Assembly (NCBI GenBank): GCA_037577475.1
Contig: JBAGJB010000162.1
Span: 310,001-374,000, forward strand
Direction of reading: 5' to 3'
From: Chaunax sp. Z400
Taxonomy: Eukaryota; Chordata; Actinopteri; Lophiiformes; Chaunacidae
DNA: 64,000 nt
A program made the translations under genes and the position numbers. The notes below the pieces were generated by a model. The model saw nothing but the letters and a program-made list of their open reading frames with translations, did no database searches and had not been told where the DNA came from. Positions 48,171 to 59,911 of the stretch are shown here, in pieces; position 1 is the stretch's first letter; every line of letters starts with the position of its first letter.

Positions 48171-49537
48171 ATAAAAATTCAATGGGGGCCCTACCCGGGT
48201 TGGTAACTTTTGAACGGAAGGTCGTAGAGACTCGGGGATAAGCTCTTTCAACGGTTTTATGGGGTCTCCAAGAACGTCAGCAGGTAAACCGAGACTCTAC
48301 GATTTACGGTTCCCGAGATATGACATGTATTTTTGGTGATTTTTGGAATTTTTGTATCTCGGGAACGGAAGGTCGTAGAGACTCGGGGAGAAGTCTGGCG
48401 TGTTCAGAGACCACGAATTATGTCCAACGGATCATGGTCCCGAGTCTCTACGACCTTCCGTTCCCGAGTTATACTCAAGTTTATTTTCCCATTGAAGTGA
48501 ATGGGGTTTGGTTCGCCTATAGTGAATGTGTGTATCTCGGAAACGGAAGGTCGTAGAGACTCGGGCCCAACGTCTGTCTAGGGGTTTATGTGGTCTCTGA
48601 GAACACCAGTCTTTGTCCCGAGTCTGTGCGACCTTCCTTTCCCGAGATATGACATGTCCAGTAGGGGCGTATTTTGAATGTCTGTATCTCGGGAACGGAA
48701 GGTCGTAGAGACTCGTGGAGAAGTCTGGCGTGTTCAGAGACCACGAATTATGTCGGACGGATCATGGTCCCGAGTCTCTACGACCTTCCGTTCCCGAGTT
48801 ATACTCAAGTTTATTTTCCCATTGAAGTGAATGGGGTTTGGTTCGCCTATAGTGAATGTGTGAATCTCGGAAACGGAAGGTCGTAGAGACTCGGGACCAA
48901 CGTCCGTCTAGGGGTTTATGTGGTCTCTGAGAACACCAGTCTTTGTCCCGAGTCTGTGCGACCTTCCTTTCCCGAGATATGACATGTCCAGTAGGGGCGT
49001 ATTTTGAATGTCTGTATCTCGGGAACGGAAGGTCGTAGAGACTCGGGGATAAGCTCTTTCAATGGTTTTATGGGGTCTCCAAGAATGCCGGCGGGTAAAC
49101 CGAGTCTCTACGACTTACGGTTCCCGAGATATGACATGTATTTTTGGTGATTTTTGGAATTTTTGTATCTCGGGAACGGAAGGTCGTAGAGACTCGGGGA
49201 GAAGTCTGGCGTGTTCAGAGACCACGAATTATGTCCGACGGATCATGGTCCCGAGTCTCTACGACCTTCCGTTCCCGAGTTATACTCAAGTTTATTTTCC
49301 CATTGAAGTGAATGGGGTTTGGTTCGCCTATAGTGAATGTGTGTATCTCGGAAACGGAAGGTCGTAGAGACTCGGCACCAACGTCCGTCTAGGGGTTTAT
49401 GTGGTCTCTGAGAACACCAGTCTTCGTCCCGAGTCTGTGCGACCTTCCTTTCCCGAGATATGACATGTCCAGTAGGGGCGTATTTTGAATGTCTGTATCT
49501 CGGGAACGGAAGGTCGTAGAGACTCGCGGACAAGTGT

Positions 49538-49579
49538 GGGTTAGGGGTTAGGGTTAGGGTTAGGGTTAGGGTTAAGGGG
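49538..49579 (+). repeat. Telomeric run 36 (alpha, 42 bases)
   Basis: Next run after 2,399 bases (C A B A A A). Confidence 0.97.
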
Positions 49580-51936
49580 ATAAAAATTCAATGGGGGCCC
49601 TACCCGGGTTGGTAACTTTTGAACGGAAGGTCGTAGAGACTCGGGGATAAGCTCTTTCAACGGTTTTATGGGGTCTCCAAGAACGTCAGCAGGTAAACCG
49701 AGACTCTACGATTTACGGTTCCCGAGATATGACATGTATTTTTGGTGATTTTTGGAATTTTTGTATCTCGGGAACGGAAGGTCGTAGAGACTCGGGGAGA
49801 AGTCTGGCGTGTTCAGAGACCACGAATTATGTCCAACGGATCATGGTCCCGAGTCTCTACGACCTTCCGTTCCCGAGTTATACTCAAGTTTATTTTCCCA
49901 TTGAAGTGAATGGGGTTTGGTTCGCCTATAGTGAATGTGTGTATCTCGGAAACGGAAGGTCGTAGAGACTCGGGCCCAACGTCTGTCTAGGGGTTTATGT
50001 GGTCTCTGAGAACACCAGTCTTTGTCCCGAGTCTGTGCGACCTTCCTTTCCCGAGATATGACATGTCCAGTAGGGGCGTATTTTGAATGTCTGTATCTCG
50101 GGAACGGAAGGTCGTAGAGACTCGTGGAGAAGTCTGGCGTGTTCAGAGACCACGAATTATGTCGGACGGATCATGGTCCCGAGTCTCTACGACCTTCCGT
50201 TCCCGAGTTATACTCAAGTTTATTTTCCCATTGAAGTGAATGGGGTTTGGTTCGCCTATAGTGAATGTGTGTATCTCGGAAACGGAAGGTCGTAGAGACT
50301 CGGGACCAACGTCCGTCTAGGGGTTTATGTGGTCTCTGAGAACACCAGTCTTTGTCCCGAGTCTGTGCGACCTTCCTTTCCCGAGATATGACATGTCCAG
50401 TAGGGGCGTATTTTGAATGTCTGTATCTCGGGAACGGAAGGTCGTAGAGACTCGGGGATAAGCTCTTTCAATGGTTTTATGGGGTCTCCAAGAATGCCAG
50501 CGGGGAAACCGAGTCTCTACGACTTACGGTTCCCGAGATATGACATGTATTTTTGGTGATTTTTGGAATTTTTGTATCTCGGGAACGGAAGGTCGTAGAG
50601 ACTCGGGGAGAAGTCTGGCGTGTTCAGAGACCACGAATTATGTCCGACGGATCATGGTCCCGAGTCTCTACGACCTTCCGTTCCCGAGTTATACTCAAGT
50701 TTATTTTCCCATTGAAGTGAATGGGGTTTGGTCCGCCTATAGTGAATGTGTGTATCTCGGAAACGGAAGGTCGTAGAGACTCGGGACCAACGTCCGTCTA
50801 GGGGTTTATGTGGTCTCTGAGAACACCAGTCTTTGTCCCGAGTCTGTGCGACCTTCCTTTCCCGAGATATGACATGTCCAGTAGGGGCGTATTTTGAATG
50901 TCTGTATCTCGGGAACGGAAGGTCGTAGAGACTCGTGGAGAAGTCTGGCGTGTTCAGAGACCACGAATTATGTCGGACGGATCATGGTCCCGAGTCTCTA
51001 CGACCTTCCGTTCCCGAGTTATACTCAAGTTTATTTTCCCATTGAAGTGAATGGGGTTTGGTTCGCCTATAGTGAATGTGTGTATCTCGGAAACGGAAGG
51101 TCGTAGAGACTCGGGCCCAACGTCTGTCTAGGGGTTTATGTGGTCTCTGAGAACACCAGTCTTTGTCCCGAGTCTGTGCGACCTTCCTTTCCCGAGATAT
51201 GACATGTCCAGTAGGGGCGTATTTTGAATGTCTGTATCTCGGGAACGGAAGGTCGTAGAGACTCGTGGAGAAGTCTGGCGTGTTCAGAGACCACGAATTA
51301 TGTCGGACGGATCATGGTCCCGAGTCTCTACGACCTTCCGTTCCCGAGTTATACTCAAGTTTATTTTCCCATTGAAGTGAATGGGGTTTGGTTCGCCTAT
51401 AGTGAATGTGTGTATCTCGGAAACGGAAGGTCGTAGAGACTCGGGCCCAACGTCTGTCTAGGGGTTTATGTGGTCTCTGAGAACACCAGTCTTTGTCCCG
51501 AGTCTGTGCGACCTTCCTTTCCCGAGATATGACATGTCCAGTAGGGGCGTATTTTGAATGTCTGTATCTCGGGAACGGAAGGTCGTAGAGACTCGTGGAG
51601 AAGTCTGGCGTGTTCAGAGACCACGAATTATGTCGGACGGATCATGGTCCCGAGTCTCTACGACCTTCCGTTCCCGAGTTATACTCAAGTTTATTTTCCC
51701 ATTGAAGTGAATGGGGTTTGGTTCGCCTATAGTGAATGTGTGTATCTCGGAAACGGAAGGTCGTAGAGACTCGGGCCCAACGTCTGTCTAGGGGTTTATG
51801 TGGTCTCTGAGAACACCAGTCTTTGTCCCGAGTCTGTGCGACCTTCCTTTCCCGAGATATGACATGTCCAGTAGGGGCGTATTTTGAATGTCTGTATCTC
51901 GGGAACGGAAGGTCGTAGAGACTCGCGGACAAGTGT

Positions 51937-51978
51937 GGGTTAGGGGTTAGGGTTAGGGTTAGGGTTAGGGTTAAGGGG
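51937..51978 (+). repeat. Telomeric run 37 (alpha, 42 bases)
   Basis: Heads the first s1/s5 chimeric C. Next run after 928 bases. Confidence 0.97.
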
Positions 51979-52864
51979 ATAAAAACTCAATGGGGGCCCT
52001 ACCCGGGTTGGTAACTTTTGAACGGAAGGTCGTAGAGACTCGGGGATAAGCTCTTTCAACGGTTTTATGGGGTCTCCAAGAACGTCAGCAGGTAAACCGA
52101 GTCTCTACGATTTACGGTTCCCGAGATATGACATGTATTTTTGGTGATTTTTGGAATGTCTGTATCTCGGGAACGGAAGGTCGTAGAGACTCGTGGAGAA
52201 GTGTGGCGTGTTCAGAGACCACGAATTATGTCGGACGGATCATGGTCCCGAGTCTCTACGACCTTCCGTTCCCGAGTTATACTCAAGTTTATTTTCCCAT
52301 TGAAGTGAATGGGGTTTGGTTCGCCTATAGTGAATGTGTGTATCTCGGAAACGGAAGGTCGTAGAGACTCGGGCCCAACGTCTGTCTAGGGGTTTATGTG
52401 GTCTCTGAGAACACCAGTCTTTGTCCCGAGTCTGTGCGACCTTCCTTTCCCGAGATATGACATGTCCAGTAGGGGCGTATTTTGAATGTCTGTATCTCGG
52501 GAACGGAAGGTCGTAGAGACTCGTGGAGAAGTCTGGCGTGTTCAGAGACCACGAATTATGTCGGACGGATCATGGTCCCGAGTCTCTACGACCTTCCGTT
52601 CCCGAGTTATACTCAAGTTTATTTTCCCATTGAAGTGAATGGGGTTTGGTTCGCCTATAGTGAATGTGTGTATCTCGGAAACGGAAGGTCGTAGAGACTC
52701 GGGCCCAACGTCTGTCTAGGGGTTTATGTGGTCTCTGAGAACACCAGTCTTTGTCCCGAGTCTGTGCGACCTTCCTTTCCCGAGATATGACATGTCCAGT
52801 AGGGGCGTATTTTGAATGTCTGTATCTCGGGAACGGAAGGTCGTAGAGACTCGCGGACAAGTGT

Positions 52865-52906
52865 GGGTTAGGGGTTAGGGTTAGGGTTAGGGTTAGGGTT
52901 AAGGGG
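52865..52906 (+). repeat. Telomeric run 38 (alpha, 42 bases)
   Basis: Followed by the longest gap without a run, 9,368 bases (C plus 10 B and 12 A). Confidence 0.97.
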
Positions 52907-53423
52907 ATAAAAACTCAATGGGGGCCCTACCCGGGTTGGTAACTTTTGAACGGAAGGTCGTAGAGACTCGGGGATAAGCTCTTTCAACGGTTTTATGGGG
53001 TCTCCAAGAACGTCAGCAGGTAAACCGAGTCTCTACGATTTACGGTTCCCGAGATATGACATGTATTTTTGGTGATTTTTGGAATGTCTGTATCTCGGGA
53101 ACGGAAGGTCGTAGAGACTCGTGGAGAAGTGTGGCGTGTTCAGAGACCACGAATTATGTCGGACGGATCATGGTCCCGAGTCTCTACGACCTTCCGTTCC
53201 CGAGTTATACTCAAGTTTATTTTCCCATTGAAGTGAATGGGGTTTGGTTCGCCTATAGTGAATGTGTGTATCTCGGAAACGGAAGGTCGTAGAGACTCGG
53301 GACCAACGTCCGTCTAGGGGTTTATGTGGTCTCTGAGAACACCAGTCTTTGTCCCGAGTCTGTGCGACCTTCCTTTCCCGAGATATGACATGTCCAGTAG
53401 GGGCGTATTTTGAATGTCTGTAT

Positions 53424-56400
53424 CTCGGGAACGGAAGGTCGTAGAGACTCGGGGATAAGCTCTTTCAATGGTTTTATGGGGTCTCCAAGAATGCCAGCGG
53501 GTAAACCGAGTCTCTAGGACTTACGGTTCCCGAGATATGACATGTATTTTTGGTGATTTTTGGAATTTTTGTATCTCGGGAACGGAAGGTCGTAGAGACT
53601 CGGGGAGAAGTCTGGCGTGTTCAGAGACCACGAATTATGTCCGACGGATCATGGTCCCGAGTCTCTACGACCTTCCGTTCCCGAGTTATACTCAAGTTTA
53701 TTTTCCCATTGAAGTGAATGGGGTTTGGTTCGCCTATAGTGAATGTGTGTATCTCGGAAACGGAAGGTCGTAGAGACTCGGCACCAACGTCCGTCTAGGG
53801 GTTTATGTGGTCTCTGAGAACACCAGTCTTCGTCCCGAGTCTGTGCGACCTTCCTTTCCCGAGATATGACATGTCCAGTAGGGGCGTATTTTGAATGTCT
53901 GTATCTCGGGAACGGAAGGTCGTAGAGACTCGTGGAGAAGTGTGGCGTGTTCAGAGACCACGAATTATGTCGGACGGATCATGGTCCCGAGTCTCTACGA
54001 CCTTCCGTTCCCGAGTTATACTCAAGTTTATTTTCCCATTGAAGTGAATGGGGTTTGGTTCGCCTATAGTGAATGTGTGTATCTCGGAAACGGAAGGTCG
54101 TAGAGACTCGGGACCAACGTCCGTCTAGGGGTTTATGTGGTCTCTGAGAACACCAGTCTTTGTCCCGAGTCTGTGCGACCTTCCTTTCCCGAGATATGAC
54201 ATGTCCAGTAGGGGCGTATTTTGAATGTCTGTATCTCGGGAACGGAAGGTCGTAGAGACTCGGGGATAAGCTCTTTCAATGGTTTTATGGGGTCTCCAAG
54301 AATGCCAGCGGGTAAACCGAGTCTCTACGACTTACGGTTCCCGAGATATGACATGTATTTTTGGTGATTTTTGGAATTTTTGTATCTCGGGAACGGAAGG
54401 TCGTAGAGACTCGGGGAGAAGTCTGGCGTGTTCAGAGACCACGAATTATGTCCGACGGATCATGGTCCCGAGTCTCTACGACCTTCCGTTCCCGAGTTAT
54501 ACTCAAGTTTATTTTCCCATTGAAGTGAATGGGGTTTGGTTCGCCTATAGTGAATGTGTGTATCTCGGAAACGGAAGGTCGTAGAGACTCGGCACCAACG
54601 TCCGTCTAGGGGTTTATGTGGTCTCTGAGAACACCAGTCTTCGTCCCGAGTCTGTGCGACCTTCCTTTCCCGAGATATGACATGTCCAGTAGGGGCGTAT
54701 TTTGAATGTCTGTATCTCGGGAACGGAAGGTCGTAGAGACTCGTGGAGAAGTGTGGCGTGTTCAGAGACCACGAATTATGTCGGACGGATCATGGTCCCG
54801 AGTCTCTACGACCTTCCGTTCCCGAGTTATACTCAAGTTTATTTTCCCATTGAAGTGAATGGGGTTTGGTTCGCCTATAGTGAATGTGTGTATCTCGGAA
54901 ACGGAAGGTCGTAGAGACTCGGGACCAACGTCCGTCTAGGGGTTTATGTGGTCTCTGAGAACACCAGTCTTTGTCCCGAGTCTGTGCGACCTTCCTTTCC
55001 CGAGATATGACATGTCCAGTAGGGGCGTATTTTGAATGTCTGTATCTCGGGAACGGAAGGTCGTAGAGACTCGGGGATAAGCTCTTTCAATGGTTTTATG
55101 GGGTCTCCAAGAATGCCAGCGGGTAAACCGAGTCTCTACGACTTACGGTTCCCGAGATATGACATGTATTTTTGGTGATTTTTGGAATTTTTGTATCTCG
55201 GGAACGGAAGGTCGTAGAGACTCGGGGAGAAGTCTGGCGTGTTCAGAGACCACGAATTATGTCCGACGGATCATGGTCCCGAGTCTCTACGACCTTCCGT
55301 TCCCGAGTTATACTCAAGTTTATTTTCCCATTGAAGTGAATGGGGTTTGGTTCGCCTATAGTGAATGTGTGTATCTCGGAAACGGAAGGTCGTAGAGACT
55401 CGGGACCAACGTCCGTCTAGGGGTTTATGTGGTCTCTGAGAACACCAGTCTTTGTCCCGAGTCTGTGCGACCTTCCTTTCCCGAGATATGACATGTCCAG
55501 TAGGGGCGTATTTTGAATGTCTGTATCTCGGGAACGGAAGGTCGTAGAGACTCGTGGAGAAGTCTGGCGTGTTCAGAGACCACGAATTATGTCGGACGGA
55601 TCATGGTCCCGAGTCTCTACGACCTTCCGTTCCCGAGTTATACTCAAGTTTATTTTCCCATTGAAGTGAATGGGGTTTGGTTCGCCTATAGTGAATGTGT
55701 GTATCTCGGAAACGGAAGGTCGTAGAGACTCGGGACCAACGTCCGTCTAGGGGTTTATGTGGTCTCTGAGAACACCAGTCTTTGTCCCGAGTCTGTGCGA
55801 CCTTCCTTTCCCGAGATATGACATGTCCAGTAGGGGCGTATTTTGAATGTCTGTATCTCGGGAACGGAAGGTCGTAGAGACTCGGGGATAAGCTCTTTCA
55901 ATGGTTTTATGGGGTCTCCAAGAATGCCAGCGGGTAAACCGAGTCTCTACGACTTACGGTTCCCGAGATATGACATGTATTTTTGGTGATTTTTGGAATT
56001 TTTGTATCTCGGGAACGGAAGGTCGTAGAGACTCGGGGAGAAGTCTGGCGTGTTCAGAGACCACGAATTATGTCCGACGGATCATGGTCCCGAGTCTCTA
56101 CGACCTTCCGTTCCCGAGTTATACTCAAGTTTATTTTCCCATTGAAGTGAATGGGGTTTGGTTCGCCTATAGTGAATGTGTGTATCTCGGAAACGGAAGG
56201 TCGTAGAGACTCGGGACCAACGTCCGTCTAGGGGTTTATGTGGTCTCTGAGAACACCAGTCTTTGTCCCGAGTCTGTGCGACCTTCCTTTCCCGAGATAT
56301 GACATGTCCAGTAGGGGCGTATTTTGAATGTCTGTATCTCGGGAACGGAAGGTCGTAGAGACTCGTGGAGAAGTCTGGCGTGTTCAGAGACCACGAATTA

Positions 56401-59400
56401 TGTCGGACGGATCATGGTCCCGAGTCTCTACGACCTTCCGTTCCCGAGTTATACTCAAGTTTATTTTCCCATTGAAGTGAATGGGGTTTGGTTCGCCTAT
56501 AGTGAATGTGTGAATCTCGGAAACGGAAGGTCGTAGAGACTCGGGACCAACGTCCGTCTAGGGGTTTATGTGGTCTCTGAGAACACCAGTCTTTGTCCCG
56601 ACTCTGTGCGACCTTCCTTTCCCGAGATATGACATGTCCAGTAGGGGCGTATTTTGAATGTCTGTATCTCGGGAACGGAAGGTCGTAGAGACTCGGGGAT
56701 AAGCTCTTTCAATGGTTTTATGGGGTCTCCAAGAATGCCAGCGGGTAAACCGAGTCTCTAGGACTTACGGTTCCCGAGATATGACATGTATTTTTGGTGA
56801 TTTTTGGAATTTTTGTATCTCGGGAACGGAAGGTCGTAGAGACTCGGGGAGAAGTCTGGCGTGTTCAGAGACCACGAATTATGTCCGACGGATCATGGTC
56901 CCGAGTCTCTACGACCTTCCGTTCCCGAGTTATACTCAAGTTTATTTTCCCATTGAAGTGAATGGGGTTTGGTTCGCCTATAGTGAATGTGTGTATCTCG
57001 GAAACGGAAGGTCGTAGAGACTCGGCACCAACGTCCGTTTAGGGGTTTATGTGGTCTCTGAGAACACCAGTCTTTGTCCCGAGTCTGTGCGACCTTCCTT
57101 TCCCGAGATATGACATGTCCAGTAGGGGCGTATTTTGAATGTCTGTATCTCGGGAACGGAAGGTCGTAGAGACTCGTGGAGAAGTGTGGCGTGTTCAGAG
57201 ACCACGAATTATGTCGGACGGATCATGGTCCCGAGTCTCTACGACCTTCCGTTCCCGAGTTATACTCAAGTTTATTTTCCCATTGAAGTGAATGGGGTTT
57301 GGTTCGCCTATAGTGAATGTGTGAATCTCGGAAACGGAAGGTCGTAGAGACTCGGGACCAACGTCCGTCTAGGGGTTTATGTGGTCTCTGAGAACACCAG
57401 TCTTTGTCCCGACTCTGTGCGACCTTCCTTTCCCGAGATATGACATGTCCAGTAGGGGCGTATTTTGAATGTCTGTATCTCGGGAACGGAAGGTCGTAGT
57501 GACTCGGGGATAAGCTCTTTCAATGGTTTTATGGGGTCTCCAAGAATGCCAGCGGGTAAACCGAGTCTCTACGACTTACGGTTCCCGAGATATGACATGT
57601 ATTTTTGGTGATTTTTGGAATTTTTGTATCTCGGGAACGGAAGGTCGTAGAGACTCGGGGAGAAGTCTGGCGTGTTCAGAGACCACGAATTATGTCCGAC
57701 GGATCATGGTCCCGAGTCTCTACGACCTTCCGTTCCCGAGTTATACTCAAGTTTATTTTCCCATTGAAGTGAATGGGGTTTGGTTCGCCTATAGTGAATG
57801 TGTGTATCTCGGAAACGGAAGGTCGTAGAGACTCGGGACCAACGTCCGTCTAGGGGTTTATGTGGTCTCTGAGAACACCAGTCTTTGTCCCGAGTCTGTG
57901 CGACCTTCCTTTCCCGAGATATGACATGTCCAGTAGGGGCGTATTTTGAATGTCTGTATCTCGGGAACGGAAGGTCGTAGAGACTCGTGGAGAAGTCTGG
58001 CGTGTTCAGAGACCACGAATTATGTCGGACGGATCATGGTCCCGAGTCTCTACGACCTTCCGTTCCCGAGTTATACTCAAGTTTATTTTCCCATTGAAGT
58101 GAATGGGGTTTGGTTCGCCTATAGTGAATGTGTGAATCTCGGAAACGGAAGGTCGTAGAGACTCGGGACCAACGTCCGTCTAGGGGTTTATGTGGTCTCT
58201 GAGAACACCAGTCTTTGTCCCGACTCTGTGCGACCTTCCTTTCCCGAGATATGACATGTCCAGTAGGGGCGTATTTTGAATGTCTGTATCTCGGGAACGG
58301 AAGGTCGTAGAGACTCGGGGATAAGCTCTTTCAATGGTTTTATGGGGTCTCCAAGAATGCCAGCGGGTAAACCGAGTCTCTAGGACTTACGGTTCCCGAG
58401 ATATGACATGTATTTTTGGTGATTTTTGGAATTTTTGTATCTCGGGAACGGAAGGTCGTAGAGACTCGGGGAGAAGTCTGGCGTGTTCAGAGACCACGAA
58501 TTATGTCCGACGGATCATGGTCCCGAGTCTCTACGACCTTCCGTTCCCGAGTTATACTCAAGTTTATTTTCCCATTGAAGTGAATGGGGTTTGGTTCGCC
58601 TATAGTGAATGTGTGTATCTCGGAAACGGAAGGTCGTAGAGACTCGGCACCAACGTCCGTTTAGGGGTTTATGTGGTCTCTGAGAACACCAGTCTTTGTC
58701 CCGAGTCTGTGCGACCTTCCTTTCCCGAGATATGACATGTCCAGTAGGGGCGTATTTTGAATGTCTGTATCTCGGGAACGGAAGGTCGTAGAGACTCGTG
58801 GAGAAGTGTGGCGTGTTCAGAGACCACGAATTATGTCGGACGGATCATGGTCCCGAGTCTCTACGACCTTCCGTTCCCGAGTTATACTCAAGTTTATTTT
58901 CCCATTGAAGTGAATGGGGTTTGGTTCGCCTATAGTGAATGTGTGTATCTCGGAAACGGAAGGTCGTAGAGACTCGGGACCAACGTCCGTCTAGGGGTTT
59001 ATGTGGTCTCTGAGAACACCAGTCTTTGTCCCGAGTCTGTGCGACCTTCCTTTCCCGAGATATGACATGTCCAGTAGGGGCGTATTTTGAATGTCTGTAT
59101 CTCGGGAACGGAAGGTCGTAGAGACTCGGGGATAAGCTCTTTCAATGGTTTTATGGGGTCTCCAAGAATGCCAGCGGGTAAACCGAGTCTCTACGACTTA
59201 CGGTTCCCGAGATATGACATGTATTTTTGGTGATTTTTGGAATTTTTGTATCTCGGGAACGGAAGGTCGTAGAGACTCGGGGAGAAGTCTGGCGTGTTCA
59301 GAGACCACGAATTATGTCCGACGGATCATGGTCCCGAGTCTCTACGACCTTCCGTTCCCGAGTTATACTCAAGTTTATTTTCCCATTGAAGTGAATGGGG

Positions 59401-59911
59401 TTTGGTTCGCCTATAGTGAATGTGTGTATCTCGGAAACGGAAGGTCGTAGAGACTCGGGACCAACGTCCGTCTAGGGGTTTATGTGGTCTCTGAGAACAC
59501 CAGTCTTTGTCCCGAGTCTGTGCGACCTTCCTTTCCCGAGATATGACATGTCCAGTAGGGGCGTATTTTGAATGTCTGTATCTCGGGAACGGAAGGTCGT
59601 AGAGACTCGTGGAGAAGTGTGGAGTGTTCAGAGACCACGAATTATGTCGGACGGATCATGGTCCCGAGTCTCTACGACCTTCCGTTCCCGAGTTATACTC
59701 AAGTTTATTTTCCCATTGAAGTGAATGGGGTTTGGTTCGCCTATAGTGAATGTGTGTATCTCGGAAACGGAAGGTCGTAGAGACTCGGGACCAACGTCCG
59801 TCTAGGGGTTTATGTGGTCTCTGAGAACACCAGTCTTTGTCCCGAGTCTGTGCGACCTTCCTTTCCCGAGATATGACATGTCCAGTAGGGGCGTATTTTG
59901 AATGTCTGTAT
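53424..59911. repeat. 811-base B-A higher-order repeat, eight copies
   Basis: B starts at 53424, 54235, 55046, 55857, 56668, 57479, 58290 and 59101, exactly 811 apart. CTCTAGGAC (instead of CTCTACGAC) in R'' occurs at 53513, 56757 and 58379. TCCCGACTCTG near 56597, 57408 and 58219 gives a further 811/1,622-base subpattern. No telomeric run occurs here. Confidence 0.93.

Larger units (their letters stand above)
46681..49498. repeat. 1,409-base C-A-B repeat, two copies
   Basis: C starts at 46681 and 48090, with the next at 49499. Copies share GCCGG in the B module L3. The C modules at 48090 and 49499 share CGAGACTCTACGATTTACGG, AAAAATTCAATGGGGG and GTCCAACGG, so the duplicated span is offset relative to the module edges. 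Confidence 0.87.
49499..52825. repeat. Mixed block C A B A A A C A
   Basis: C 49499, A 50097, B 50427, A 50908, A 51238, A 51568, C 51898 and A 52496. The three tandem A modules and the following ones share GCCCAACGTCTGTC, here uncoupled from the GGACCGATC that accompanies it at 7-46 kb, indicating exchange between the L1 and L2 parts. Confidence 0.88.
51898..53423. repeat. Two chimeric C modules (51898-52495 and 52826-53423) with A-type L1, flanking one A
   Basis: In both, the linker after M3 begins as s1 (ATGTATTTTTGGTG) but ends as s5 (GGAATGTCTGTAT) and leads into the A-type L1 (CTCGTGGAGAAGTGTGGCG). Crossing over between s1 and s5 joined M3 to an A module. The two copies are 928 bases apart and almost the same, so the chimera arose once and was then duplicated. 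Confidence 0.88.
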
